From Acidobacteriota bacterium (GTDB taxonomy: Bacteria; Acidobacteriota; Terriglobia; Terriglobales; Acidobacteriaceae), in NCBI GenBank assembly GCA_021780315.1, contig JAJXYY010000047.1, forward strand, positions 62,001 through 126,000: DNA of 64,000 bases, in the 5' to 3' direction. Positions 16,400-24,828 of this stretch are shown piece by piece. Numbering within the stretch: the first letter of the stretch is position 1; every line of letters starts with the position of its first letter. The position numbers and the translations under genes were made by a program. A model generated the notes under the pieces. That model was not told the origin of the DNA. It ran no database searches and saw nothing but the letters and a program-made list of their open reading frames with translations.

Positions 16400-16735
16400 C
16401 CCGACCCCAACGCACCCGGCTGTAAACCAAAGCCGGGTGCCCCATCTTCACCGCAGCTTCATCACCGTTACCGAACCCGGGTGCCCCATCTTCACCGCAG
16501 CTTCATCGCGGTTAAGGTGGGCATCGCGCAAAGCGCGACCGCACTCACCCACAGCAACCCACCTGTAAGAAAACTGAGAACCTCAACCCCGCCACGAACA
16601 ATTCCACCCACAACCCTCAAAAACAGCAAAAAAATCCCATGTCAACCCCCATCCCCACAAAAACAACCCGCAACCATCAAAGACTCAACCACTTATCCAA
16701 GTCCATCCGATGGAAAAACACCCCCATCCAATTGC
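16400..16735. other. Intergenic region with direct repeats
   Basis: No gene seen. It holds two copies of a 30-base repeat (16431-16460 and 16475-16504) and then an A-rich stretch without structure (about 16560-16735). Confidence 0.6.
16431..16504 (+). repeat. Two exact copies of a 30-base intergenic repeat
   Basis: Copies at 16431-16460 and 16475-16504 both start CGGGTGCCCCATCTTCACCG and end CAGCTTCATC. The second copy continues CGCGGTTAAG. A variant with CATCTTCACCGCAG lies at 28360-28390, followed there by CGCGGCTAAG. This is a dispersed intergenic family of the genome. Confidence 0.8.
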
Positions 16736-16901
16736 TATACTGGGACTACCAAACAGCGACGCCCGTGCTCACCAGCACGGGCGTTGCTCATTTAGAATCA
16801 AGACTTTACCGCTAACCTCAATCAATGCAAGACTTTACCATTCAAGTCCAAGCCTAACCCTATTGTTTTGAAGACTTTGACAAAAGTCACCCAGGGGGGG
16901 G
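16736..16901 (+). repeat. Structured two-copy element, copy A (candidate ncRNA or mobile repeat)
   Basis: In order: TATACT (16736-16741); a 14-bp near-perfect hairpin (arms 16756-16769 and 16774-16787, loop CACC) followed by a T-rich stretch; three boxes CAAGACTTT (16799), CAAGACTTT (16828) and GAAGACTTT (16870); then G8 (16894-16901). Copy B at 47691-47869 has the same order. The box spacings of 29 and 42 bases are identical, and the block TCAAGTCCAAGCCTAA is shared. The hairpin sequence differs completely but keeps its place and loop size, so structure rather than sequence is conserved. It ends 28 bases before the GH2 ATG. No known RNA family was recognised. Confidence 0.7.
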
Positions 16902-16929
16902 ATACCACCCCAGCCATCCAGGAGACAGC

Positions 16930-19386
16930 ATGAGCCGCCCAGCCCTCACCCTCGCCCTCACCTCCCTGCTCACCTGCACCACCCTCCTCGCCGCCCCACC
17001 TGCCCTCCGCTCTATCCAGCAACTAGACACCAACTGGCGCTTCTCCCAATCCGACCCCGCCGAAGCCCAGTCCCCCACCTTCAACGACACCACCTGGTCT
17101 ACCGTCACTCTCCCCCACGACTGGTCCATCGACGCCTCCATCGCCGGTCCCGTCGCCGCAACCAACCCCTCCGGCCCCGGCGGCGGCTACTTCCCTACCG
17201 GCATCGCCTGGTACCGCCACACCCTCACCCTCGCCAAACTCGACCCCACCAAGCGCACCTACATCGCCTTTGACGGCGTCATGGCCAACTCCGACGTCTT
17301 CTGCAACGGCCAACTCCTCGGCCACCGCCCCTACGGCTACGTCTCCTTCCACTACGACCTCACCTCCTGCCTCCACACCGGCCCCAACACCCTCGCCGTC
17401 CGCTCCGACACCAGCCAGCAACCCGCCTCCCGCTGGTACCCCGGCGCCGGCATCAACCGCCACGTCCGCCTCATCACCACCGCCGCCACCCACATCGCTC
17501 CCTGGGGCACCTTTGTCACCACCCCCACCGTCTCCGCCGCCTCCGCCACCATCCACGTCCGCGCCACAGCGGCCAATGACGCCTTTACCCCCGCCAGCAT
17601 CACCCTCTCCGTCACCCTCATCTCCCCCTCCGGCCAGCCCCTCCAGACCTTCACCTCCCCCGTCGCCACTCTCGCTGCCAACGCCACCACCGATCTCGAC
17701 GCCCAGACCACCCTACCCACCCCCGACCGTTGGGACCTCAACCACCCTGCTCTCTACACCGTCCACGCCACCCTCCTGCAGGATAAAAAGCCCATAGACG
17801 ACGAGACCGTCCCCTTCGGCATCCGCGAGTTCCACTTTGATCCCAACCGGGGCTTCTTCCTCAACGGAACCCATCACAAAATCTACGGCGTAGCCCTCCA
17901 CACCGACGCCGGAGCCCTCGGCACCGCCGTCCCCCTCGCCGCCTGGCAGCGCCGCCTCACCGCCCTCCGCGCCCTTGGCGTCAACGCCATCCGCACCGCC
18001 CACAACCCACCCGCACCCGAGTTCCTCGATCTCTGCGACCGCATGGGCTTCCTCGTCATGGACGAGATGTTCGACGCCTGGACCGTCGCCAAGAACCCCT
18101 ACGACTACCACCTCTACTTCCGCCAGTGGTCCCTCATCGACACCGCCGTCACCGTCCAGCGAGACCGCAACCACCCCAGCATCATCCTCTACTCCGCCGG
18201 CAACGAGATCCACGACACCCCCCACCCCGACATCGCCATCCCCATCCTCCAATCCCTCGTCGCCACCTTCCACCACTACGACCCCACCCGCCCCGTCACC
18301 CAGGCCCTCTTCCGCCCCAACGTCTCCCACGACTACGACAACGGCCTCGCCGATCTCCTCGACGTCGTCGGCCAGAACTACCGCGAGCAGGAGATCCTCA
18401 AAGCCCACGCCGACAAACCCACCCGCAGCATCGTCGGCACCGAGAACACCCACGACCGCAACCAGTGGATCGCCATGCGCGACCACCCCGAGTACTCCGG
18501 CCAGTTCCTCTGGTCCGGCATCGACTACCTCGGCGAAGCCGGCCGCTGGCCCTCCATCGGCGCCGGCTCCGGACTCCTCCTCACCACCGCCCTCCCCCGC
18601 GCCCGCGCCTTCGAGCGCCAATCCTGGTGGACCTCCACTCCCATGGTCCGCATCGCCCGCCGCGTCCAGGCCGCCCAGCGCGGCCCCATCGACCCCGGCT
18701 ACGCCTCCCCCACCTCCACCAACCAGCAGGCGCTCAAAGGCGCAGCCCTGCCCCCCGACCCCACCACCCGCTTCGGCCAACCCCTCCTCCTCGACTGGAC
18801 CCCCACCACCCTCGAACCCCACACCGAAAACATCGAAATCTACACCAACGCCCAGCAGGTCGAACTCCTCCTCAACGGCCAATCCCTCGGCACCCAGCAA
18901 CTCCACCCCGACGCCTCCCCCATCACCTTCCAGGTCCCCTTCGCCCCCGGCACCCTCCAGGCGATCGCCCGCACCAACGGCAAAATCGTCGCCACCGACA
19001 CCCTCCGCACCGCAGGCAAACCCACCCGCCTCCAGCTCACCGCCACCACCACCAACCTCACCACCAACTGGGACGACCTCGCCTACGTCACCGCCACCCT
19101 CGTCGACGCCAACGGCACCACCCTCCCCGACGACTCCACCCTCATCCACTTCGCCACCACCGGCCCCGCCACCATCCTCGCCGTAGACAACGGCAACCTC
19201 CTCGACCACGATCCCTTCCACGCCACCCAGCGCAGGCTCTACCAGGGCAACGCCATCGCCATCCTCCGCGCCACCGCCCCCAACGGCTCTATCCAAATCA
19301 CCGCCACCACCGATGGCCTCCCCCCCACCACCCTCACCCTGAAAGCCGCTCCCATCCCACCCCAATCCAACTTCCGCTCCTTCTAA
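16930..19386 (+). CDS. Secreted glycoside hydrolase family 2 (beta-galactosidase/glucuronidase-like)
   Basis: 818 residues. A signal peptide (LTLALTSLLTCTTLLAAP) is followed by the GH2 sugar-binding domain (WSVTLPHDWSID, GIAWYRHTL, FDGVMANSDVFCNG), the immunoglobulin-like domain, the TIM barrel and C-terminal beta domains of the DUF4982/invasin-like type. In the barrel: RGFFLNGTHHKIYGV, RTAHNPPAPEFLDLCDRMGF, the acid/base Glu in SAGNEIHDT, and the expected nucleophile region IVGTENTHD followed by QFLWSGIDYLGE. The substrate cannot be read from the sequence; arabinogalactan or pectin side chains fit the PL22 neighbour. GGAGACAGC before ATG is the RBS. The structured element (copy A) ends 28 bases upstream. 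Confidence 0.92.
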   Translation: MSRPALTLALTSLLTCTTLLAAPPALRSIQQLDTNWRFSQSDPAEAQSPTFNDTTWSTVTLPHDWSIDASIAGPVAATNPSGPGGGYFPTGIAWYRHTLTLAKLDPTKRTYIAFDGVMANSDVFCNGQLLGHRPYGYVSFHYDLTSCLHTGPNTLAVRSDTSQQPASRWYPGAGINRHVRLITTAATHIAPWGTFVTTPTVSAASATIHVRATAANDAFTPASITLSVTLISPSGQPLQTFTSPVATLAANATTDLDAQTTLPTPDRWDLNHPALYTVHATLLQDKKPIDDETVPFGIREFHFDPNRGFFLNGTHHKIYGVALHTDAGALGTAVPLAAWQRRLTALRALGVNAIRTAHNPPAPEFLDLCDRMGFLVMDEMFDAWTVAKNPYDYHLYFRQWSLIDTAVTVQRDRNHPSIILYSAGNEIHDTPHPDIAIPILQSLVATFHHYDPTRPVTQALFRPNVSHDYDNGLADLLDVVGQNYREQEILKAHADKPTRSIVGTENTHDRNQWIAMRDHPEYSGQFLWSGIDYLGEAGRWPSIGAGSGLLLTTALPRARAFERQSWWTSTPMVRIARRVQAAQRGPIDPGYASPTSTNQQALKGAALPPDPTTRFGQPLLLDWTPTTLEPHTENIEIYTNAQQVELLLNGQSLGTQQLHPDASPITFQVPFAPGTLQAIARTNGKIVATDTLRTAGKPTRLQLTATTTNLTTNWDDLAYVTATLVDANGTTLPDDSTLIHFATTGPATILAVDNGNLLDHDPFHATQRRLYQGNAIAILRATAPNGSIQITATTDGLPPTTLTLKAAPIPPQSNFRSF

Positions 19387-19393
19387 ATCCTCC

Positions 19394-19443
19394 CAGCAAA
19401 AAAATGCGGCGGGCAAACGAGTTCACTCGTCGCCCGCCGCATT
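19394..19443 (-). terminator. Rho-independent terminator of the TIGR03118 gene
   Basis: Long stem built from AATGCGGCGGGC and its complement, with an inner ACGAGT/ACTCGT stem (19403-19443). On the minus strand it is followed by a T7 tract and lies 20 bases past the stop of the TIGR03118 gene. It also lies between convergent genes. Confidence 0.85.
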
Positions 19444-19463
19444 CCATCTGGCTCACTGTAACC

Positions 19464-20621
19464 CTACTGATCGTTCCCCTGCGGATTCTGCATCGCGGTA
19501 ATCGATCCCAACACACCCGCGCTCTCCGTCGCGCCACCCGCTGCAAAGTACAGCGAAATGGCGGTCCCGGCCTTGCCATCATTACCCGGTGAAATACCCC
19601 AAAGCCCCGGAATCGTAATCAGCTTCCCAGTCGCATCCCGCAGATAATCCTGGAAACGTCCCGTGATCGGATCGAACGCCGCAATCCAGCCGTTCCCGAA
19701 GTTCCCTACCAGAATGCTGTGGCTATAAGGCCCAAAGTCGCTCGGTGCGATCGCCATGCCCCACGGAGCATTGAACCAGTTCCCATGCTCCAGATGCACC
19801 AGCATCCGCCCCTCCGGACTGTAAACCCGCACCAAACCCAGCCCCGGCCCATCCTGCTCATTGTTCCCGCTGCCACGCTTCGCATACGCCACATAGATAT
19901 TGCCACCCAGGTTCTGCACGTTGAACGGCGCATACCCATCCGGCAGGTCATTATCCTCATTGAACTGAGACTCCACAGCACGAACATGCTGGAACATCCC
20001 GTCAAATACCTCGACCCGCCCCAGCGTGAAATCCGCAACATACAACAGCGTCTGGTTTTGATAATTCGGCAGATTCACCGTAGCCGCAGTCAGTCCTTTG
20101 AAGGAAGCGCCCTTCTCCGACTCGTTCACCGCAATCACAGCATTGGTCGAATTCACCCCAGGATTCCAGCCCGAGATCGTTCCATCCTCCGTCGCGAACA
20201 GGAACACCGCAGGCTTCCCTGCACCAATAGCAAACTCCTTCGTCCCGTTGAAGATCGTCCCCGTAGGCGAACCGAGAACTCCCGAGCCGGACTTAGCCGC
20301 AGGAATCTTCACCACCAACGGCACCACTGCGCCCGCACCGGTGTACAGCGTGGACAACCCGGTACCGTTGTCCGAAACCCACCACGGCCCGCCAGAACTC
20401 CGCGAAAGGCCCCACGGATTCACCAGGTTCGGATCCGTGTTCATACCCCCACCCCCGCCATTCACCGTCAAATTCGTCACCAGATACTGGTTCGTCGCCA
20501 GAGGAACACTCGGCGGGTTGTGACGATCATCGCGATCGTCGTCAGCGGCCTTCGCCACCACAGGTAGGAGCAGCGCCGCACACGTCAGCACTACAGGAAA
20601 ATTCTTGGACCAGGACTTCAT
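19464..20621 (-). CDS. Secreted TIGR03118-family protein (probable beta-propeller)
   Basis: 385 residues with a signal peptide (FPVVLTCAALLLPVVAKA). The family signature is clear: YLVTNLTVNG, NLVNPWGLSRSSGGPWWVSDNGTGLSTLY, GSPTGTIFN, FLFATEDGTISGWNP, LLYVADFTLGRVEVFDGMF, FNVQNLGGNIYVAYAKR and APWGMAIAPSDFG...LVGNFGNGWIAAFD. These read as propeller blades of the NHL/SMP-30 kind. The family is common in bacteria with exported protein systems but its role is not established, and no PEP-CTERM tail is present here. GAGGTTGAGCG precedes the ATG. A strong terminator follows. Confidence 0.88.
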   Translation of the reverse strand: MKSWSKNFPVVLTCAALLLPVVAKAADDDRDDRHNPPSVPLATNQYLVTNLTVNGGGGGMNTDPNLVNPWGLSRSSGGPWWVSDNGTGLSTLYTGAGAVVPLVVKIPAAKSGSGVLGSPTGTIFNGTKEFAIGAGKPAVFLFATEDGTISGWNPGVNSTNAVIAVNESEKGASFKGLTAATVNLPNYQNQTLLYVADFTLGRVEVFDGMFQHVRAVESQFNEDNDLPDGYAPFNVQNLGGNIYVAYAKRGSGNNEQDGPGLGLVRVYSPEGRMLVHLEHGNWFNAPWGMAIAPSDFGPYSHSILVGNFGNGWIAAFDPITGRFQDYLRDATGKLITIPGLWGISPGNDGKAGTAISLYFAAGGATESAGVLGSITAMQNPQGNDQ

Positions 20622-20821
20622 CGCTCAACCTCGTAAACGTCATGGCGCATCTATTCGCGCCGCGCCAAGTATTCTCCCGCCACCCATCCCCTGACATCAC
20701 AAATCCATCAACACTCACGACTCGCTTGCATACCATCACCAGAAATTCGCAATCTCTTGCTAATCTCAAAATTCTGCCATCACCAGCCCCAACACAACTC
20801 CCGCACCTAACCGCGAGTACG

Positions 20822-20864
20822 AAAAAAGCCTGCCGGCAGCGGCTTTACCGCAACCCGACAGGCT
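20822..20864 (-). terminator. Rho-independent terminator of the acyl-CoA dehydrogenase gene
   Basis: Arms 20827-20836 and 20855-20864 (AGCCTGCCGG / CCGACAGGCT, one mismatch). On the minus strand a T6 tract follows, and the stop of the gene is 23 bases upstream. Confidence 0.75.
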
Positions 20865-20886
20865 CCCTTACCCAGCACCAACCGCC

Positions 20887-22041
20887 CTACCCTCGGCTGG
20901 GCGTCTTACCCAGCAACTCCCGCGCAATCACCATCCGCTGAATCTCGCTGGTCCCCTCGCCAATCGTGCACAGCTTCACGTCGCGGTAGAACTTCTCCGC
21001 CGGATAGTCCTTGATGAACCCGTACCCACCATGAATCTGCACGCCCTCATCGCAAATTCTGCACGCCGCCTCGCTCGCATACAGCTTCGCCATGCTGCTC
21101 TCCAGCGTCACCTTCTGGCCCTTGTCCTTCATCTGCGCCGCACGCATCGTCAATAGCCACGCCGCATCCAACTCCGTTGCCATCGTCGCCAGCTTGAACT
21201 GGATCGCCTGAAACTCGCTGATCGCCTTCCCAAACTGCCGCCGCTGCTGCGAATACTTCATCGCCGCGTCCAGCGCGCCCCGCGCGATCCCCAGGCTCAA
21301 CGCGGCAATAGAGATCCGCCCGCCATCCAGCACCCGCATCGCATCCTTGAAGCCCTCGCCTTCCTTGCCCAGCAGATTCTCCGCTGGAATCACGCAGTCC
21401 TCAAACAGCAACTCCGCCGTATCGCTCGCCCTTAAGCCAAGCTTGTTCTCCTTCTTCCCCGGCCGAAAACCCTTCGTCCCCTTCTCCACCACAAACGCCG
21501 AAGTCCCCTTCGTCCCCTTCTCACGGTCCGTCACTGCCAGCACTACCGCACAGTTGGCATAGGTACCATTCGTGATAAACGTCTTGCCGCCATTCAGCAC
21601 CCAGCTATCGCCCTTCCGCACCGCCGTCGTACGCATCCCCGCGGCATCTGATCCAGACCCCGGCTCCGTCAGCCCCCACGCCCCCAGCCACTGCCCACTC
21701 GCCAGCTTCGGAATCCACCGCTGCCGCTGCTCATCATTGCCCGCCAGCATAATGTGGTTCGTGCACAGCGAGTTGTGCGACGCCACAATAATCCCCACGC
21801 TCCCATCCACCCGGCTCAACTCCTCCACCGCCAGCACATACTCCACATACCCCATCCCCGCCCCACCCAAAGCCTCAGGAAAGATCACCCCCATCAGCCC
21901 CATCTCCCCCAGTTTCTTCACCACTCCATGGGGAAACTCGCTCTTCTCGTCCCACTCGCTCACATGCGGAGCCACCTCGCGCTCCGCAAACGCCCGTACT
22001 TCCTTCCGCAACTGCTCCTGCTCTTCCGTCAATCCAAACAT
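20887..22041 (-). CDS. Acyl-CoA dehydrogenase (short-chain type)
   Basis: FAD enzyme that introduces the alpha-beta double bond in acyl-CoA during fatty-acid or amino-acid breakdown. 384 residues, normal length. Motifs: [20 protein letters not shown]; the FAD/substrate block [83 protein letters not shown]; and the catalytic Glu in [28 protein letters not shown] before the ATG at 22041 is a strong RBS and rules out longer starts. Which acyl-CoA it uses cannot be read. It is divergent from the photolyase-like gene. Confidence 0.94.
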   Translation of the reverse strand: MFGLTEEQEQLRKEVRAFAEREVAPHVSEWDEKSEFPHGVVKKLGEMGLMGVIFPEALGGAGMGYVEYVLAVEELSRVDGSVGIIVASHNSLCTNHIMLAGNDEQRQRWIPKLASGQWLGAWGLTEPGSGSDAAGMRTTAVRKGDSWVLNGGKTFITNGTYANCAVVLAVTDREKGTKGTSAFVVEKGTKGFRPGKKENKLGLRASDTAELLFEDCVIPAENLLGKEGEGFKDAMRVLDGGRISIAALSLGIARGALDAAMKYSQQRRQFGKAISEFQAIQFKLATMATELDAAWLLTMRAAQMKDKGQKVTLESSMAKLYASEAACRICDEGVQIHGGYGFIKDYPAEKFYRDVKLCTIGEGTSEIQRMVIARELLGKTPSRG

Positions 22042-22221
22042 CCCAACCTCCAGAACTGTATAACGAAAACTAATCCTTGTATCACATTCACGCATACTCT
22101 GGCAGCACAGGCCACGCCGCTCCCCGACTGCTATCTCTAGCTCAATTGAATTTCCTCCAGTCTTTTCCACTGGTACGCAACCCATCCCCCTCGCCCCCAG
22201 CCACCTTCACCGAATCGCTTC

Positions 22222-22227
22222 TATTCT
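22222..22227 (+). promoter_or_regulatory. -10 box of the photolyase-like gene, leaderless arrangement
   Basis: TATTCT followed by TATCCTT and the GTG start, seven bases between. No Shine-Dalgarno is present. Confidence 0.45.
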
Positions 22228-22234
22228 TATCCTT

Positions 22235-23584
22235 GTGAATGCACAGGAATTAGCCGCACTACCCGACCGCGAGGCCCTCATCGCCCACCTGCGAGACTCC
22301 CTCGCCCACCTCGACCCGAATGACTCCGCCACTAGCCCCTTCCGTGGCGGTCGCACCGCAGCCCTCGCTGCCTTACACGCCATCCAGCCCGAAGCCTACG
22401 CCCGCACTCGAAACTTCCTCACTGGCAAAGTCACCCACCTCTCTCCCTACCTTCGCCACGGCGTACTTACCCTCAGCGAAGTCCGCGATCATGCCCTCGC
22501 GATCGTCCATAACCCAGCCCATGCTGAAAAGTTCATCAACGAGTTAGCCTGGCGCGACTACTGGCAGCGAATCTACTTCCAGATCGGCGACGCCATCTGG
22601 CAAGATCGCGAAGCCCCAAAAACCGGCCTCTCCCCCAGCCACTTCCGCTCCGAAATCCCCGAAGCAATCATCACCGGTACCACTACCCTGGGCTGCATCG
22701 ACGCCTTTTCCCGAGAACTCACCTCCACCGGATATCTCCACAACCACGCCCGCATGTGGATCGCCGCCTACCTCACACATTGGCTCCGCATACGTTGGCA
22801 GGCCGGTGCGAAGTGGTTCCTCCACCACCTCCTCGATGGCGACCCCGCCAGCAACAATCTCTCCTGGCAATGGGTTGCCTCCACCTTCTCGACCAAACCC
22901 TACCTCTTCAATCGCGAAAATCTGGAACGATACACTGGCGGCATTCACTGCCGCTCCTGCGTCCATGCCTCAGCCAAAACCTGTCCTTTCGACGCCACCT
23001 ACGAAGACCTCGCGGATCGGCTCTTTCCCCGCGCTACACCCAGCCTTGCACCCTCAGGTCCCCCAGCCCCACACTCCAAACCCAGCCACCAGCCCGACCT
23101 CTTCGATCCATCCACCCCAGCCCCCACTGGCTCACCGCTCCTCTGGATCCACACCGACAGCCTCAACCCAGCCGCCCCTATCTTCGTGACCCACCCTGCG
23201 GCACCCGCACTCTTCGTCTGGGATACCGTAGCTACTGCTCCTCCCCCATCACCCTCTGCCCGCAGCATCTCGCTCAAACGCGCCCTCTTTATCGCCGAGT
23301 GCCTCCAGCAGATGCCGCCTCACCTGGAAATCCGCGCCGGCAATCCCACTGTCGAACTCCTCGCCGCCGCACGCGCCACCCAGGCCTCGCATATCATCGC
23401 CCAACGTACGCCCGACCCACGTCTTCAGGCCATCGCCCTGTCCCTGCAAGCCCATCTGCCTATCGTCTGGATCGATCCCCCGCCATTCGTAACTTCCACG
23501 CGTGGCTTTGACCTCAAACGCTTCTCGCGCTACTGGCAGCGAGCCCAATCCGCGGCCATGCAACCTACGCGCAGCCAATCCTAG
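22235..23584 (+). CDS. Photolyase/cryptochrome-like flavoprotein with permuted domain order
   Basis: 449 residues. Residues about 38-265 are the photolyase FAD-binding helical domain: FRGGRTAALAAL, RNFLTGKVTHLSPYLRHGVL, ELAWRDYWQRIY, GYLHNHARMWIAAYLTHWLR, LLDGDPASNNLSWQWVAST and KPYLFNRENLERYT. In ordinary photolyases an alpha/beta Rossmann-like domain of about 130 residues precedes this; here the protein starts straight at the FAD domain. A Rossmann-like segment (SPLLWIHTDSLNPA, APALFVWDT, LKRALFIAECLQQM, NPTVELLAAARATQASHII, LPIVWIDPPPFV) comes after it, joined by a Pro-rich linker (residues 270-305). A Cys triplet (HCRSCVHASAKTC) follows the FAD domain. The start is GTG. Light-driven repair or signalling is possible; activity is untested. 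Confidence 0.85.
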   Translation: MNAQELAALPDREALIAHLRDSLAHLDPNDSATSPFRGGRTAALAALHAIQPEAYARTRNFLTGKVTHLSPYLRHGVLTLSEVRDHALAIVHNPAHAEKFINELAWRDYWQRIYFQIGDAIWQDREAPKTGLSPSHFRSEIPEAIITGTTTLGCIDAFSRELTSTGYLHNHARMWIAAYLTHWLRIRWQAGAKWFLHHLLDGDPASNNLSWQWVASTFSTKPYLFNRENLERYTGGIHCRSCVHASAKTCPFDATYEDLADRLFPRATPSLAPSGPPAPHSKPSHQPDLFDPSTPAPTGSPLLWIHTDSLNPAAPIFVTHPAAPALFVWDTVATAPPPSPSARSISLKRALFIAECLQQMPPHLEIRAGNPTVELLAAARATQASHIIAQRTPDPRLQAIALSLQAHLPIVWIDPPPFVTSTRGFDLKRFSRYWQRAQSAAMQPTRSQS

Positions 23585-23604
23585 GCTGCATCATCATGGA
23601 TGCG

Positions 23605-24765
23605 CTAAGCAATCCCATCCAGCGCCTGCCCCAGATCGGCAACAATATCCTCCACATCCTCGATCCCCACGGATATGCGCATCAGCCCATCCGTGATCCC
23701 CAGCCGCGCTCGTCCCTCCACCCCCACCGCCGCATGGGTCATACTCGCCGGATGACACACCAGCGTCTCCACCCCGCCCAGCGACTCCGCCAGCAGCCCT
23801 AGCTTCAACCGCTTCGCAAACGCATTCGCGTTCTCCAGCGAACCCGTCTCAATCGATATCATCGACCCGAAGCCACTCTGCTGCCGCGACGCCAGCGCAT
23901 GATGCGGATGCTCCGCCAGCCCCGGATAAAACACCTTCTTCACCTTCGCATGGCCCTTCAGGAATTCCGCAACCACACGTCCATTCTCATCGTGCTGCTT
24001 CATCCGCACCGCCAGCGTCTTCACGCCCCGCAGCAGAAGATAGCTCTCAAACGGCGAAAGTATCCCGCCCGTACACTTCTGCACATACTTGAATGTCTCG
24101 TTGTGCTCCGGCTTGGTGCAGATCAACACCCCACCCAACCCATCGCTATGCCCATTCAAAAACTTCGTCGTCGAATGCATCACAATATCCGCACCCAGAG
24201 CGATAGGCTGCTGCAAATAGGGCGATAAGAAAGTATTATCGACGCTCAGCTCCACCCCCCGCGCATGGCAGATGTCCGCCACCGCACGTATGTCCGTCAC
24301 CGCCATCATGGGATTCGTCGGCGTCTCCACATGCACCAGCTTCGTCGCTGGCGTTATCGCAGCCGCCACATTCGCCGCCACACTCGTATCCACATACGTA
24401 AAGCTCAGCCCGAACTTCGCCATCACGTTGTCGAACATCCGTGCCGTGCCGCCATACACATTGTCCGAGCACACGACATGGTCGCCGCTCTTCATCATCG
24501 TGCACAGAGCCGTAATCGCAGCCATCCCGCTGCCAAACACATGCGCGCTCGTTCCACCCTCCAACGAGCGCAGGCTCTCCTCCAGTGCATCCCGAGTCGG
24601 ATTCGTCAGCCGCGCATACTCATGCCCCTTGTTCTTCCCAATCTCTTCCTGCTGATACGTCGACGTCAGAAATATCGGCACATTCACCGCGCCCGTCATT
24701 GGCTCCGGAGCCTGCCCATCATGAATCGCACGTGTTGCAAATCCCATCGTCTTCTTCGCTTCCAT
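23605..24765 (-). CDS. Cystathionine gamma-synthase/gamma-lyase family enzyme
   Basis: PLP-dependent transsulfuration enzyme, 386 residues. Motifs: MGFATRAIHDGQ, the phosphate-contact YARLTNPTRDALEE, FGSGMAAITA, DNVYGGTARMFDN, VHVETPTNPMM, ELSVDNTFLSPYLQQP, the PLP-Lys in MHSTTKFLNGHSD, and the C-terminal LAESLGGVETLVCHPASMTHA...RISVGIEDVEDI. Synthase and lyase activities cannot be told apart by eye. I chose the ATG at 24765 (GAGGGATT just upstream) over one 12 bases earlier. It follows a cysteine-synthase-like gene after 63 bases, so the pair probably serves cysteine/methionine interconversion. Confidence 0.93.
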   Translation of the reverse strand: MEAKKTMGFATRAIHDGQAPEPMTGAVNVPIFLTSTYQQEEIGKNKGHEYARLTNPTRDALEESLRSLEGGTSAHVFGSGMAAITALCTMMKSGDHVVCSDNVYGGTARMFDNVMAKFGLSFTYVDTSVAANVAAAITPATKLVHVETPTNPMMAVTDIRAVADICHARGVELSVDNTFLSPYLQQPIALGADIVMHSTTKFLNGHSDGLGGVLICTKPEHNETFKYVQKCTGGILSPFESYLLLRGVKTLAVRMKQHDENGRVVAEFLKGHAKVKKVFYPGLAEHPHHALASRQQSGFGSMISIETGSLENANAFAKRLKLGLLAESLGGVETLVCHPASMTHAAVGVEGRARLGITDGLMRISVGIEDVEDIVADLGQALDGIA

Positions 24766-24828
24766 AATCCCTCGCATCCAAAATTAAAAAATGCCTTGCC
24801 CAATGACGTAGTCCTACCCCCACCCGCT

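Noticed and set aside
16431..16504. CRISPR array
   Set aside because: Only two copies, 14-base spacer, no cas genes; it is an intergenic repeat.
16756..16787. tRNA or riboswitch in copy A of the structured element
   Set aside because: No cloverleaf, T-loop or known aptamer core seen; only the hairpin and AAGACTTT boxes are supported.
17713..19416. Very long minus-strand open frame (567 codons) over the GH2 gene
   Set aside because: It is Gly/Val/Asp/Glu-rich, has no family motif, and is an antisense shadow created by the strand-biased C-ending codons of the GH2 gene.
20542..20769. 75-codon minus-strand frame upstream of the TIGR03118 gene
   Set aside because: Overlaps the start of a well-supported gene in a different frame and has no RBS.
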